Assembly: GCF_921293095.1 (NCBI RefSeq)
Contig: NC_060253.1
Location: 75,305,992-75,369,991 of the forward strand
Reading direction: 5' to 3'
From: Ischnura elegans
Taxonomy: Eukaryota > Arthropoda > Insecta > Odonata > Coenagrionidae
DNA: 64,000 nucleotides
Within the stretch, counting starts at the first letter, position 1. Each line of letters opens with the position of its first letter. Below the pieces are notes generated by a model, which saw nothing but the letters and a program-made list of their open reading frames with translations, made no database searches and had not been told where the DNA came from. Shown here in pieces: positions 10,842-21,326 of this stretch. Made by a program: the position numbers and the translations under genes.

Positions 10842-11238
10842 TAATGCCGTTTTACACGGTGCACGCCATTGCGCATTCCAATCTGACGCATGCACGAAGG
10901 CGCAGTCAAAACTGCATCGTGTAAAGGCCGTTTTACACGGTACACGGAATTGCGCAGTCTGACGTCCGTGTGAAGGCACAATCAAAATTGCGTCGTGTAA
11001 AGCGGTGAATTGCTAGAATACATGCGAGATTGCGTGGATGCGAGACGGCAAAATAGCCCCTGTTCTAATTTCGTTCATGCATTCGCGCAATTCCACGCCA
11101 TTTTAGAAATGAATGCAGCTCTAGCCTGCGCAATTCCGTGTACCGTGTAAAACGGCCTTAAAGCGGTGAATTGCTAGAATGCATGTATGCGAAATGGAAA
11201 AATAGCCCTTTCTCTAATTACGAGCTCGCGTTCTCGCA
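10842..11238. mobile_element. family A MITE, copy 3, with duplicated ends
   Basis: The left-end unit (gccgttttacacgg to the tcgtgtaaa motif) occurs twice in tandem, at 10842-10925 and from about 10926. After the right end (cgtgtaaaacggcctt, near 11144-11159) a partial right half restarts with gcggtgaattgctagaat. Open frames on both strands across it are shadows. Confidence 0.7.
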
Positions 11239-11245
11239 ACTTCGA

Positions 11246-11420
11246 CAAATGCTGGCCTCGGTGGTGGTGGGATAAAGTCCCTGCCTGTCAAACAAAATAT
11301 TGCGGGTTCGAATACCGACTGGGTAGGTTTCCCCTATCCAGGGCATAATTGTTCCTGCACCTGTAATTGTTAAATTTGCTGAACACCCAGATGTAAAATG
11401 GCCTCTATGAGCTGTATTTG
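11246..11420 (+). mobile_element. tRNA-derived SINE
   Basis: The head ggcctcggtggtgg is followed by a B-box-like gggttcgaatacc near 11303. The body is cactgggtaggtttcccc-like, with cacctgtaattg. The organisation is that of an arthropod tRNA-SINE. It does not fold as a functional tRNA. Confidence 0.6.
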
Positions 11421-12387
11421 GTGATATGGGAATATAATGTATGAAAAAATAAAAATAAATGTTTTCAATTATAACTAATTTTAAATTTTGGCATTCCATT
11501 ATTAGGTATCTTGGATAGAAAACATTTACTAATACCACTACTTTTTTCTCCATAAAGCGACCCGGGTTTCGATGAGTACCTAGTTATCATCAGGCGTTAA
11601 CCCTCCGTCATTCGTATCATATTTAGGAACGCGCGGCATCTCACAGTCACCATTTTGGAATAGTTAAACAAAATGCATAAAAGTAGAAATACTTTTTTAA
11701 CTTCAATAAATCATTTGTCGAATACTTACTTTCATGAATGGACGACAAATTTTTGCATAATAATGATGGAGATATTTGTATTAATAAAATACTGAATATA
11801 TTTGACGTTTCTTACAGGATTCCTTTCATCGAAATTGTATCAAATTGATTAAAATAAAAAATTCGTGGCAATAAGACGCATATCCAAAATGTTATTGCTT
11901 TAGATAGTTGTTAGTTTAAAATATAAACGTATTTGAAAACTTAACGATGAATATCATGAAGATATTAGCATGCAATGTATTGTGACTCAAATTGTCGCAT
12001 GTCATCGACCAGACTCCTAAAACAACAAAATATCAAAATTTATTCCATTAGTGTGACAAAACATATAATCATATTGGTGACTAGGGTATTTCATAACCAT
12101 ACAATAATAAGATACTAGGAATATGAGTTTCGTAACTATGGAAATACGACGTGGGCAGATAAAAGAAAATGGCCTGGGGTCTGGTAGACGCCACGCGACC
12201 AACGGATAGTTAAATGATAATATTTTACGCCTGGAATTTACTAATCTAAACCCATGTCGCTTTATGTTGGAGAAAGTAGTGGTATAAGTAAAAGTTTACT
12301 ATCCTAGTTACTTTTCAATGCTAGCCTGCTCAAGGACTTGACCCTTGTAAAATAGCTTTTACGCGTTAACTGGGAGCTCTCGTACCT
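11421..12387. other. gene-free interval
   Basis: About 970 bp, AT-rich, with no recognised gene, RNA or repeat boundary. Confidence 0.4.
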
Positions 12388-12395
12388 ATCTCAGC

Positions 12396-12957
12396 CTGGG
12401 GCGCAGCTAGGAATTAAGGCTAGGGGGGTTTCAGGCGCAACTAACACTGAGGGGTCAGGGGGTATGGCATACCTGCCAGGGTAAACGGGAGGTGCTGGGG
12501 AAAAAATAAAGATAAATGGTTCAAAACGGTGAGTTTTACGGACTTCTGAGGGATATTTTATTAATCCTCACACTATTCTATAAGCCAGTGGCGCAGCAAG
12601 GGGGGGTTTTGGGGGATAAACCCCCCCCCCGGAGCTCAAAGAAATTTTTAAGTTAAATCTATTTTACTTAATTAGATTAATATTACTTATGTAATAGTGT
12701 GAGGATTAATAAAATATCCCTCAGAAGGCCGTAAAACTCACCATTTTGAACCATTTATCTTAATTTTTCCGGCGGAAGCACGCCGCACCTCCCGCTTACC
12801 CTGGCAGGTGTGCAATACCCCCAAGCCCCCCCTAGCTTTAATTCCTGGCTGCGCCCCTGCTATAAGTATTATTAATTCAATTAAATAATGTAAATTAAAC
12901 TTTAAAAAATTCCTGAGCTCTGGGGTGGGTTTAATCCCCCAAATCGCTGTGCCACTG
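12396..12957 (+). mobile_element. hAT-like MITE family B, copy 4, split by another copy
   Basis: The outer element starts ctggggcgcagc and ends tgtgccactg, with exact duplication atctcagc (12388-12395 and 12958-12965). It is interrupted at 12586-12859 by a second, inverted copy of the same family. Removing the insert leaves an element of about the usual 290 bp. Confidence 0.9.
12586..12859 (-). mobile_element. hAT-like MITE family B, copy 5, nested and inverted
   Basis: It runs cagtggcgcagc to gctgcgcccctg on the plus strand, so it is reversed relative to its host copy. The flanking octamers ctataagc (12578-12585) and ctataagt (12860-12867) match at seven of eight bases. The insertion is therefore younger than the host copy. 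Confidence 0.9.
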
Positions 12958-12965
12958 ATCTCAGC

Positions 12966-13317
12966 AAGGTTCATGATTTCCGCTAGATGACTGAGCCAGA
13001 CATTTCTCACATCCGATCTGCGACTCGCTATGAGGGGCGACGATCGTTTGACGGCGGTCTCGACATCTCATAGACGGCCTTGCATGCGAATGCGTTCCGG
13101 AGAGAGGGAAAGTGGTGTGGGAGGAGGTTCAGTTGGGAATGGAACAACGAGCTCACAACGCGCGCGAAATGACGGTGGGGCAGATAAAACGGGTCCCTGA
13201 ATGCCTCCTCGCCGGATTGGTTGTGTCTGCCCCGACGGTTTGCGTGAGACGCAGAAACAGACCGTTTCAGTTGAAGCTGGGTGCGTAGTTTTCCGCGGCG
13301 TTGTCTAGATGACGTCT
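12966..13317. other. GC-rich flank of the large palindrome
   Basis: A GC-rich stretch bordering the palindrome. A 161-codon minus-strand frame (13028-13513) runs from here into the left arm. It has no family signature and half of it is arm sequence, so it is not called. The 12-mer tcagttgaagct at 13267-13278 recurs just beyond the right arm. Confidence 0.4.
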
Positions 13318-14311
13318 CCATGCTTCTGGGTTTCACCGCGTGGATTTTCTTTGCGACGACAGTTTCTCCGGTATTCCAACCGACGCACAGTGGTCCGAAA
13401 TCGGAAAAAGCCGGACAAAAGTCCAAAATGGCTTTTTTTGAGCTAGGGACCTGAAACTTGGCACAAATACTCACAAATGATGGTTGATTATGGATTTGTA
13501 TGCCATTTTTCATAATGTTGATCCGTTGTTGAGATACAGCAGCTCAAACATGACCAATTTTCAAAAACTCGCGCGAACTCGCTTTTCTCCGAAAATCTTT
13601 GAACTTAAGCAGGTGGTGTTGCAGTTGTATGATTTTTATGGAATAAAAAACACAATATTCCTTTGAAAAGTTGCTTTGGCTATGTTGTTCATGATTTTTG
13701 AAGATTTTGGTTCACATTTACATAGTTTTACAACACAAAATGGCGTACCCATTTTTCGCGTGAAATTTCAAATAAAGTAGACATTATCTTTCGTTTACGA
13801 AATATGGTAATCGGGAAATTTACATCACAGTGTGAAGTAGACATTTGTTAAGAATATTGCGAAGAAATCTTGGAAAAAAGTTTGCGACCACGGAAATGAG
13901 AGCGATTTTTCGATCGCGCATCAAGTCTGAGCTACGCCACGCGGGACTCTGAGGCTTGGTAACTGCGGGCGATTTATCAAGTTTTTTTCAGAATTGCTTC
14001 TTAAAAATCGCCATTTGAAGCATGGCACATAGTCAATATTGACATTAAACACTATTACCAAGATAATGGATCGATCGATTAACCGTGTAACGCATTACTC
14101 TAGTGAAGATGGTAAGGGTTAGATTTTTGTCCGTACCATTCTACGTTCACGAAGTATGCTTCGGATATTGAAGTATTGTTAAGAGATTCAGTTGGCATGC
14201 GAAATAAAGAGAGAAGTAAACAGCTTCTGGGAAAGGCAACTACCTATATTCTTTGTCCTTACCAGTAACTACCCTCCCTTTTCAACCCTAGCCGAGGAGG
14301 GTCGCGCGGAT
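13318..14311. repeat. left arm of the palindrome
   Basis: It pairs base for base with 16342-17269 from the inner edge out to 13384. The arm includes a 60-codon plus-strand frame (13484-13666) that reappears on the minus strand of the other arm (16987-17169). This reflects the duplication and does not indicate a gene. Confidence 0.9.
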
Positions 14312-14820
14312 AGTGGCGTTTTATGACCACGCAAGGCCTTTAAAGGCAAAGGTATGTAAAGGGTCCTTCAACACGGGTTTTTACTCTTTGATATCACCAT
14401 ACACTAGGAGAATGTTTGAAGGAGAAAGAAAAGATAATGATTTATCCTTTAATTTATAATTAAATATTATATTAAATTGGTAAATAAAGAGTTAAAATGA
14501 ATTTGTCAAATTTCACTTTTCATCCATCGTTATACAGCATACAAGAAACACGTTTGATTAATGCAAAAATCATTATGAAATCAAACACTTGCGTTTTTAA
14601 AGTTTGGAACCTGTTTTTTTAAATTCGTAGTGGAATATTTCAATAAAAAAACAATGTAGCATTAATGAATTACCAATCATTAGCTCTAAATCTTACGAAT
14701 TAATTTAATGCAGAGTTATGAACAGGAATATAAAGAGGATACATACTTCGGAATTCACCTTTTACTTCGCATTTTTATGAGATTTTACATTGTCTTTTTT
14801 CATTAACGGTAATTCAACTT

Positions 14821-15002
14821 TCAATCCCCGAATGAACTGTCGTCACTGATGTCTGAGTCCTCATCTTCAACATCATCCAAAATCTAGCAGATCTCTTAAA
14901 TCTTCAGCTCGGTCAGCTACTTTAGCTTGAGATACGGTATCTTCTAAGCTCAATGCCTTCTCTCTGTCTCCTCCTTGTTTGTCGTCACCTCGAGCCCCAA
15001 GT
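14821..15002 (-). pseudogene. degenerate coding remnant with acidic C-terminus
   Basis: Read on the minus strand, about 40 codons containing LEDTVSQAKVADRAEDLRD end in LLDFG near 14878. After a one-base frame change they continue as DDVEDEDSDISDDSSFGD and a stop at 14821-14823. Upstream there are further in-frame stops. Heptad-like spacing and an acidic tail suggest the end of a transposon protein, but I cannot name the family. It lies divergent to the plus-strand gene in the same loop. Confidence 0.4.
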
Positions 15003-15713
15003 GTGTTTGGCCTGCGTCTTTAGTCCTTAGCGTCCTTAGCGAAGGGGCCATGTGCCTCGCTCTGCATTTTTTTTTCTGGACAGCAATCAACGAATATAGG
15101 ATTCCATGTAAACAGTCAGCGTATATCAGGACCCCTTCGAGATATTTTCTCGTCTCTTGAGGGACCTTCTAAACCACTAGCTTCAGTCCACTAGAGTCAT
15201 TCAAGCTATGTGGTGTACTTTCAGGCAGTGTGCTGAAATTCTCATCGGGTGTACTTCCTGTGTGTGGTATTTTTTTTATAATTGGGGATCCTACGAAAAG
15301 GCAATAGTGTTGAAAAGCAAAAAAGTGACTCGGAAGTCTGTTTGTGTGTTAGTTTATAGTAAATTCATTGGTGGGGTGGATTTCAAGGCAAAGACGTACG
15401 TCAACTTGCAGTTTTATTTTGGAATCGGTGAAGAAAGGTCGTGTTTGTTGCCCTAGTGACGTGTCGTGCTCTAGTGCAATTCTGAAATTCATCTAGCCCA
15501 GTGATTTAGTTCGACCTTTATTGAATTATCACTAATAATTACTATCTATTCTCGGAGTTGGACGGAACTGTGATTTTCCAGCTTGAAAATTTTTAAGGTA
15601 AGTTCTACCAATTTCCATACCAAATATACGTGTGTTTGCCGACTTCTTAAACAATGTGTTATATCACTTTTAGATTGTCATCATGGCAATTATCATTTTG
15701 ATTTGTTTTCTAG

Positions 15714-16365
15714 GGTAGCAATGGATTCATGTCAAATAAATCTTTCTGAGTTGCATAATAAAATATTAGAAATGAAGAGTAAAACAACAGGCGAGAAAAA
15801 AATACTCTTACTGGATTTTTTGTCGCGGAGACTGAATGTCCAGAGCTATGAAGAAGCTGTTGATGGTCTCCGAGAATTTCTTAGGTTGGAATTTTGGCTA
15901 TATTACGAAAAATTATGGAACAAATGTTGCCGTATTAATAAACGATTTTTATTGCGAAGTAAGGAATGGCTCGCGGAGCCAATAATTATCCCTGAATCTG
16001 TCCGTCAATACTTTCCTGGTTCCTTAAAGGCAAAAGGTATGTATTATATTTACGTTATGTTTTGAACTTTTAAAGTAAATTTAATTTCTGAATATCTATA
16101 CTTATTCCATATGTAATGCATTTTATGTACCACTCTATATCCTACTATTATTGCTTTGTTAGGCTCATTAGGGCGGCCCGAGAAAGACTTTACTTCTTCG
16201 TGTTACAGATCTAAGAGAAGAAAAGTTCAGAACATAAAAAGTACTTCTTCAGTAGCTGAGCTGGCATTAGCCACCACCCTTGGTTTAAGGGAGGAAGGAA
16301 ATACTGCAGCCGCGGATTTAATAACGGAAGTTACTAAAACAATCCGCGCGACCCTCCTCGGCTAG
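15714..16365 (+). CDS. two-exon gene in palindrome loop (~172 aa, unrecognised, transposon-associated)
   Basis: The coding exons are 15721-16036 and 16163-16365, phase-consistent across a GTATGT donor and a TTAG acceptor. A 5' non-coding exon probably ends at 15597 (AAG before GTAAGT) and joins near 15714. The protein starts MDSCQINLSE and has a helical, charged middle containing EFWLYYEKLWNKCCR. A basic patch follows (GRPEKDFTSSCYRSKRRKVQ), then an alanine-rich helix (ELALATTLGLREEG). It resembles hypothetical proteins that I associate with repeats in arthropod and cnidarian genomes, but I cannot confirm this. The last codons (about IRATLLG) and the stop are supplied by the right arm, so the original C-terminus may be lost. 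Confidence 0.5.
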
Positions 16366-17370
16366 GGTTGAAAAGGGAGGGTAGTTACTGGTAAGGACAA
16401 AGAATATAGGTAGTTGCCTTTCCCAGAAGCTGTTTACTTCTCTCTTTATTTCGCATGCCAACTGAATCTCTTAACAATACTTCAATATCCGAAGCATACT
16501 TCGTGAACGTAGAATGGTACGGACAAAAATCTAACCCTTACCATCTTCACTAGAGTAATGCGTTACACGGTTAATCGATCGATCCATTATCTTGGTAATA
16601 GTGTTTAATGTCAATATTGACTATGTGCCATGCTTCAAATGGCGATTTTTAAGAAGCAATTCTGAAAAAAACTTGATAAATCGCCCGCAGTTACCAAGCC
16701 TCAGAGTCCCGCGTGGCGTAGCTCAGACTTGATGCGCGATCGAAAAATCGCTCTCATTTCCGTGGTCGCAAACTTTTTTCCAAGATTTCTTCGCAATATT
16801 CTTAACAAATGTCTACTTCACACTGTGATGTAAATTTCCCGATTACCATATTTCGTAAACGAAAGATAATGTCTACTTTATTTGAAATTTCACGCGAAAA
16901 ATGGGTACGCCATTTTGTGTTGTAAAACTATGTAAATGTGAACCAAAATCTTCAAAAATCATGAACAACATAGCCAAAGCAACTTTTCAAAGGAATATTG
17001 TGTTTTTTATTCCATAAAAATCATACAACTGCAACACCACCTGCTTAAGTTCAAAGATTTTCGGAGAAAAGCGAGTTCGCGCGAGTTTTTGAAAATTGGT
17101 CATGTTTGAGCTGCTGTATCTCAACAACAGATCAACATTATGAAAAATGGCATACAAATCCATAATCAACCATCATTTGTGAGTATTTGTGCCAAGTTTC
17201 AGGTCCCTAGCTCAAAAAAAGCCATTTTGGACTTTTGTCCGGCTTTTTCCGATTTCGGACCACTGTGCGACGTCTTCAGGTCGACCTGACGCCGCCGGTT
17301 GGAATACCGGAGAAACTGTCGTCGCAAAGAAAATCCACGCGGTGGAACCCAGAAGCATGGAGACATCATC
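16342..17370. repeat. right arm of the palindrome
   Basis: Inverted partner of 13318-14311. Relative to the left arm it has an extra segment of about 25 bases right after 17269 that contains the perfect palindrome tcaggtcgacctga. Homology then resumes to 17370. Confidence 0.9.
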
Positions 17371-17735
17371 AGTTGAAGCTTACATGCTTGATAGAACGAT
17401 GCTCAGTTGACGATTTTGGGATTTTTTTAATAGTATGTCATGACATGCTATAATTTTTTTCCTCAAATTCGATCCAACTTCGGCCTATAAATGCCAAGAT
17501 TTTATGTAAAATATATTTATATACTCCATTCTAACCGGGTCCATTGATAGATATCACAATTTTCGCCCGAAGAAAAGACTTGCTAATCCTACCTGATTAA
17601 TGCAACGAATTGGTCTATTATGCATTTGGTGCTCAGAGACATCAATTGCTTATCCTAGTGACACTTCATTTAATAAATCACATTTTCAACTAATGAATAG
17701 TCTATTCTCTAAAGGTGTGTTTGTACGATGCATTA
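17371..17735. other. gene-free interval
   Basis: Starts within the tcagttgaagct repeat (17369-17380). Otherwise AT-rich without recognised content. Confidence 0.35.
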
Positions 17736-17905
17736 CCCTTGTGGGTAGATGCGTGAACACTTTCACCATCGTAATTGCACCGTGTAAATGCCGAAGAAAT
17801 AGTCCCTATTCTAATTCCGTGCATCCATCCGAGCATTTTTCCCACCACGAACTTGCGCCGATAAATGCATCGTGAACCTGTTTTTCGTGCGCCGTGGGCC
17901 TAAAT
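17736..17905. mobile_element. decayed family A MITE
   Basis: It retains diverged versions of the family motifs (attgcaccgtgtaaatg, agtccctattctaattccg, atgcgtgaaca) but has lost clear ends. Confidence 0.4.
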
Positions 17906-17929
17906 AAGCCCTGCTGGTACTAAAATGTC

Positions 17930-18060
17930 TGTTTTCTCCGGCGTACAATGGCAATGAAGATTTCTCGAATCTCACACCGGGTTAGTTGAGTCCTCGAATC
18001 TCACACCGGGTTAGTGAGTCCTCGAATTTCCAAGCCGCGAGTGCATAGGAGGTGACTTGG
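17930..18060 (+). mobile_element. half of a hairpin element (family H) with short tandem repeat
   Basis: Tttctccggcgtac followed by aatgaagatttctcg matches the left part of the hairpin elements at 37049 and 43456. A unit of about 27 bp (cgaatctcacaccgggttag plus gagtcct) then occurs twice. The returning arm of the hairpin is absent. Confidence 0.4.
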
Positions 18061-18348
18061 TTGTTTTGACCGTGAAATTTTTAAATAATGGCATTAAAAC
18101 TTCTGAGATTTCTCCGAGTTACAATTCCACGCTGACGTAGAGAACGACGCTCCGCAACAAAAAGAATAGTCAGTTAAGTTCTCGATATTTTCGCGAAAGT
18201 TTCTTGTCACCATTGTGCCATAATAAACATATCAGGAACTCCAAAATTGCGAAGGATAGTTAACCAGTATAAATTTTTAGATTCTTCGAATGTGCTACTG
18301 CGTCACGATCACGAAAATTGCTCGTCCACATAACACAAAGTCTTTATT

Positions 18349-18608
18349 CAGGGATGCCAACTTACAAAAAATATTGGGGGAGCCCAAACCGGGGATCTTG
18401 CCCCGGGAAATTTTATAAGTAGTGAGTTTTAAGTTTTTTAAGCATTTTAGAAGAGCAATATGATCAATATTAGAACCCTGATAACTGGAATCTCGATATC
18501 TGGACACTCCGGGGAAAATCAACAAGCCTGACACATTTTTTCCTCACACCCATAACGAATTTTTGAGGGGGCTTGGGCCCCCTCAGGCCCATGGAGTCGG
18601 CGCCACTG
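18349..18608 (-). mobile_element. hAT-like MITE family F, copy 1
   Basis: A reverse copy of the element at 21868-22124, ending gtcggcgccactg. The core contains ctccggggaaaatc and tcacacccataacg as in its sister. The flanking octamers (tctttatt, tctattga) only partly match, so the duplication has decayed or the boundary is inexact. Confidence 0.75.
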
Positions 18609-19175
18609 TCTATTGAATAATGCTCCGATTCTTGATTCACATTTACCCTAGGTTGGGACATTTTGAAGATTTTCACGAAGAAAAGAGATGAATCGAATAG
18701 AGTTATGAGAAATTTAGACCATAGTAAGGGGATAAAAATGTGGTGAAAAGTCCAATATCGGCGTTAGTAGGTACATATACTCTCATTTGTCAGCATTGGT
18801 CATCGAAAATTTTGTGGGGGGCCGTTAATTTGTTTTATTCAGCGGATGGTGAGTTGAGCGTCGGAATACTAATATATCACTATCCGCGATCATCTGGAAA
18901 ATGTGTCTGCCACCGATCGGAATCGAACTTTGGCCTTTTGCACGGGATGCCGCTTAATGCTGCCCCGTCGCCTACTCAATCCCCATTTGATATCTGTTCG
19001 TGGTCTGAAACAGTCACAGAGACACAAATATTTTGTGTTCCACCAATTTTTATTAGTCTTACCCAGTTTTCGACACTGTGCACTGTGCCATTCTCAACCA
19101 TTCACCATTCGCCATACACTGTGTAGTAACCTGGGTCAGACCAATAAAAATTTGTGGAACGCACAACATTAGTGT
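18609..19175. other. gene-free interval with possible SINE trace
   Basis: Near 18915 the string cggaatcgaact resembles a B box on the minus strand. Nothing else is recognisable. Overlapping open frames at 18740-19263 lack any family signature. Confidence 0.3.
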
Positions 19176-19461
19176 CAAGGGCGTACCCATGATCATAACT
19201 AGGGGGGGGGGGGGGACGCCATGGTCTAGGGGGGCCAAACCAAGTTGTGACATTAGTTTATGAGATTATTTACTTGAAAAAATAGTCATATTTTAGTTAC
19301 ATATCTTATACTAATACATATCATCTTTCGTGGGTTTAAAGAAAATTTGTTGAATGCTTTCGTTTCCATTCAGTGCTGATTTTGCTGAAAGACTTTTGCG
19401 ATTTTTGCTTCTAGGGGGAGGGGGCAGCTGCCCCCCCTGCCCCTCGCTAGGTGCGCCCATG
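19176..19461 (+). mobile_element. hAT-like MITE family C with 8-bp TSD
   Basis: The element starts caagggcgtacccatg and ends aggtgcgcccatg. The exact duplication attagtgt lies at 19168-19175 and 19462-19469. A long G tract is near the left end and an agctgcccccc hairpin near the right. Confidence 0.88.
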
Positions 19462-19562
19462 ATTAGTGTCTCTGTGATCATGTTTCATGTTACACATTTC
19501 CACCGAGTATCGCCATCTACCCTCAAGTTGGTCTGTCCATGGTTGCCCGTCACCGTTGGCCT

Positions 19563-19857
19563 CAACGGCGTACCCAGGATCAAAACTAGGGGAGGGGGGG
19601 CAAGCCGTGGTCGTTCAAGCTGTAACACAGATAAGTTTAAGGAAACTAAAATTTCAAGAAAATCATAACAGCGCTTTATTATTTTTTAAAAAATATTTCC
19701 TCAAAAAATATTTCAATAAAATGTTTTATACTAATATCCCTTTTCTTGGGTATAAAGAAAATTTGCACAAAACTTTCTTTTTGAACTACATTTGCTTTTG
19801 CTTCTAGGGGGGGGAGGGCAGCTGCCCCCTTCTGTCCCCCCGCTAGGTACGCCCATG
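19563..19857 (+). mobile_element. hAT-like MITE family C with 8-bp TSD
   Basis: It starts caacggcgtacccagg and ends taggtacgcccatg, with exact duplication gttggcct (19555-19562 and 19858-19865). It lies only about 100 bp from another copy in the same orientation. Confidence 0.88.
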
Positions 19858-19865
19858 GTTGGCCT

Positions 19866-20418
19866 TTATAATCATCAGCCCCTTTTCAATATGATTCCGA
19901 TGAATAATTAAACATGGCGCCTGCAACTTGATTGTGACCACTCACTGAATGCCAGTCGTGGGGGCTATAAATATTTAATTTCCTCGCGTATGTTATCCGC
20001 ACCTTTAGTCAGGAATTCTCAAGGACCCGTATTGAAACTTGTTCCTCCGTCATTATGTCCGTGGGAGATGTGATTGGACTGTAATTTTTTGTGTTTAATT
20101 TTTGAGACTTGGTGTCAAAGCGGTGAGTGAATTTGCGAGGCAGAACTTGTCCAAAACGTCTAACAAGGCTTTTCCTTCATAAAATATTGCAGGATCCTTT
20201 CTCCTACGATGCTATCAGCGCATCTTACTCGTATCTCGTTACCAGAGTAGCAGTTATCGAACGTCCACGAAACCCCGGAATCCATATTCTAGTCGGTTCG
20301 ATGGTGTATATGAGGTATACATTATTTCTACACGCTAATTATCGAGATAGCGATGCTATGATGTGATGCTTGAAACTTAAATTGATTGCGAACATACATA
20401 ATAAATATATCAATTGGG
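19866..20418. other. gene-free interval
   Basis: A TATA-like ctataaata occurs at 19965-19973, but no open frame or initiator convinces me of a gene downstream. Confidence 0.3.
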
Positions 20419-20426
20419 CTTTCTTT

Positions 20427-20730
20427 CATGGGCGTACCCAGCGGGGGGCAGGGGAAAACTGCCCCCTCCCCATTGAAGTGAAAATAAATTTAGTTCAAAA
20501 CGAAAGTTATGAACAAATTTTCCTTTTTAAGAAAATGATATTAGTATAAGGCATGGAACTTAGATAAAAATCATTATTTTTTCAAGCAAATAACTATAAA
20601 AACTAATAAATTTCTGTCATAACTTCCTTAAAATTTTGGTTTCATTAACCTTTTCGGTGCAAAAAAGTTACATCTTCAACGGCCACGGCTAGTTTTGCCC
20701 CTCTCCCCTATTTTTGATTCTGGGTCCATG
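20427..20730 (-). mobile_element. hAT-like MITE family C, reverse copy
   Basis: It starts catgggcgtacccagc and ends gattctgggtccatg, where a few bases of the terminal repeat are lost. The flanking octamers ctttcttt and ctcttttt agree at six of eight positions. Confidence 0.75.
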
Positions 20731-20738
20731 CTCTTTTT

Positions 20739-21318
20739 ACAAAAGGATTACAGAAAAATTTTGAACGAAAAGTGAATCTGACAGAGAAATATAAAGAACA
20801 ACAGCCATTGTATGACAAAGGCGGATTACCTACATGAAAATTGGTTGTGCATAGTCAGGAGCAACGATTACTGCATTGGCTGGGGATTTGCCAGAGACAC
20901 CAATTGGAGATGGACCGATTAGTCTTTTAGATTTTAATTATTTTTAAACACTATTTGTTGAACTGGTGAAATATTCATTGGAGAGCCACCAAAAGGATTA
21001 ACATCATTTCAATTTTTCCCGAAAACAATTGGGGATCTACATACCTACTCTACTGTCTCAATTTCTCCTTAGATTGGCGATGAAACATACTTGAGAAACG
21101 AAGCATTATGTTCACATTTTAAGGTCCATAAATTGAAAAACCTACCCACCGGGAATTGCGATACTCATCTCCGAATAGTGAAGTCGCTGACTTTCTTGAA
21201 TGCCGCCATTATTCGACTCTGAAAACACGTCATCCTCGAAGACGAGGCACACGTGTGCTGTGACGGTAGTAAGCTTTTCCTGCGAAATCTATGGCGATTT
21301 AGCCCGAGCTACGGCTAT
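20739..21318. other. gene-free interval
   Basis: No recognised gene or repeat. Confidence 0.3.
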
Positions 21319-21326
21319 TATATAAG
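21319..21326 (+). promoter_or_regulatory. TATA-box-like sequence with short downstream ORF
   Basis: Tatataag is followed about 50 bp later by an ATG (21379) that opens MTLTTQVCIFLLN, then a possible GTAAAT donor. This layout (TATA, short leader, tiny hydrophobic first exon) is common for secreted or cuticular protein genes of arthropods. No second exon is identified; the 97-codon frame at 21503-21796 has no family signature. Weak candidate only. Confidence 0.2.

Larger units (their letters stand above)
13318..17370. mobile_element. large palindromic element with ~1-kb arms and gene-bearing loop
   Basis: The left arm (13318-14311) and right arm (16342-17370) are inverted repeats. Over the inner 928 bp (13384-14311 against 16342-17269) I find one mismatch (13524 versus 17129) and no gaps. 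Further out, the right arm has about 25 extra bases and there are two substitutions before homology stops. The 2,030-bp loop carries a two-exon gene on the plus strand and a decayed coding remnant on the minus strand. I interpret it as a long-TIR or fold-back transposon. An inverted duplication of a locus, or an assembly artefact, are alternatives. Confidence 0.75.

Noticed and set aside
13028-13513. 161-codon minus-strand frame
   Set aside because: It is half palindrome arm and half GC-rich flank, without domain, splice or homology signs. The arm portion also appears on the other side without the rest.
13484-13666. 60-codon frame repeated at 16987-17169
   Set aside because: The repetition is explained by the inverted arms and does not indicate selection on a protein.
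19965-19973. TATA-like ctataaata
   Set aside because: No initiator at the right distance and no downstream coding sequence.
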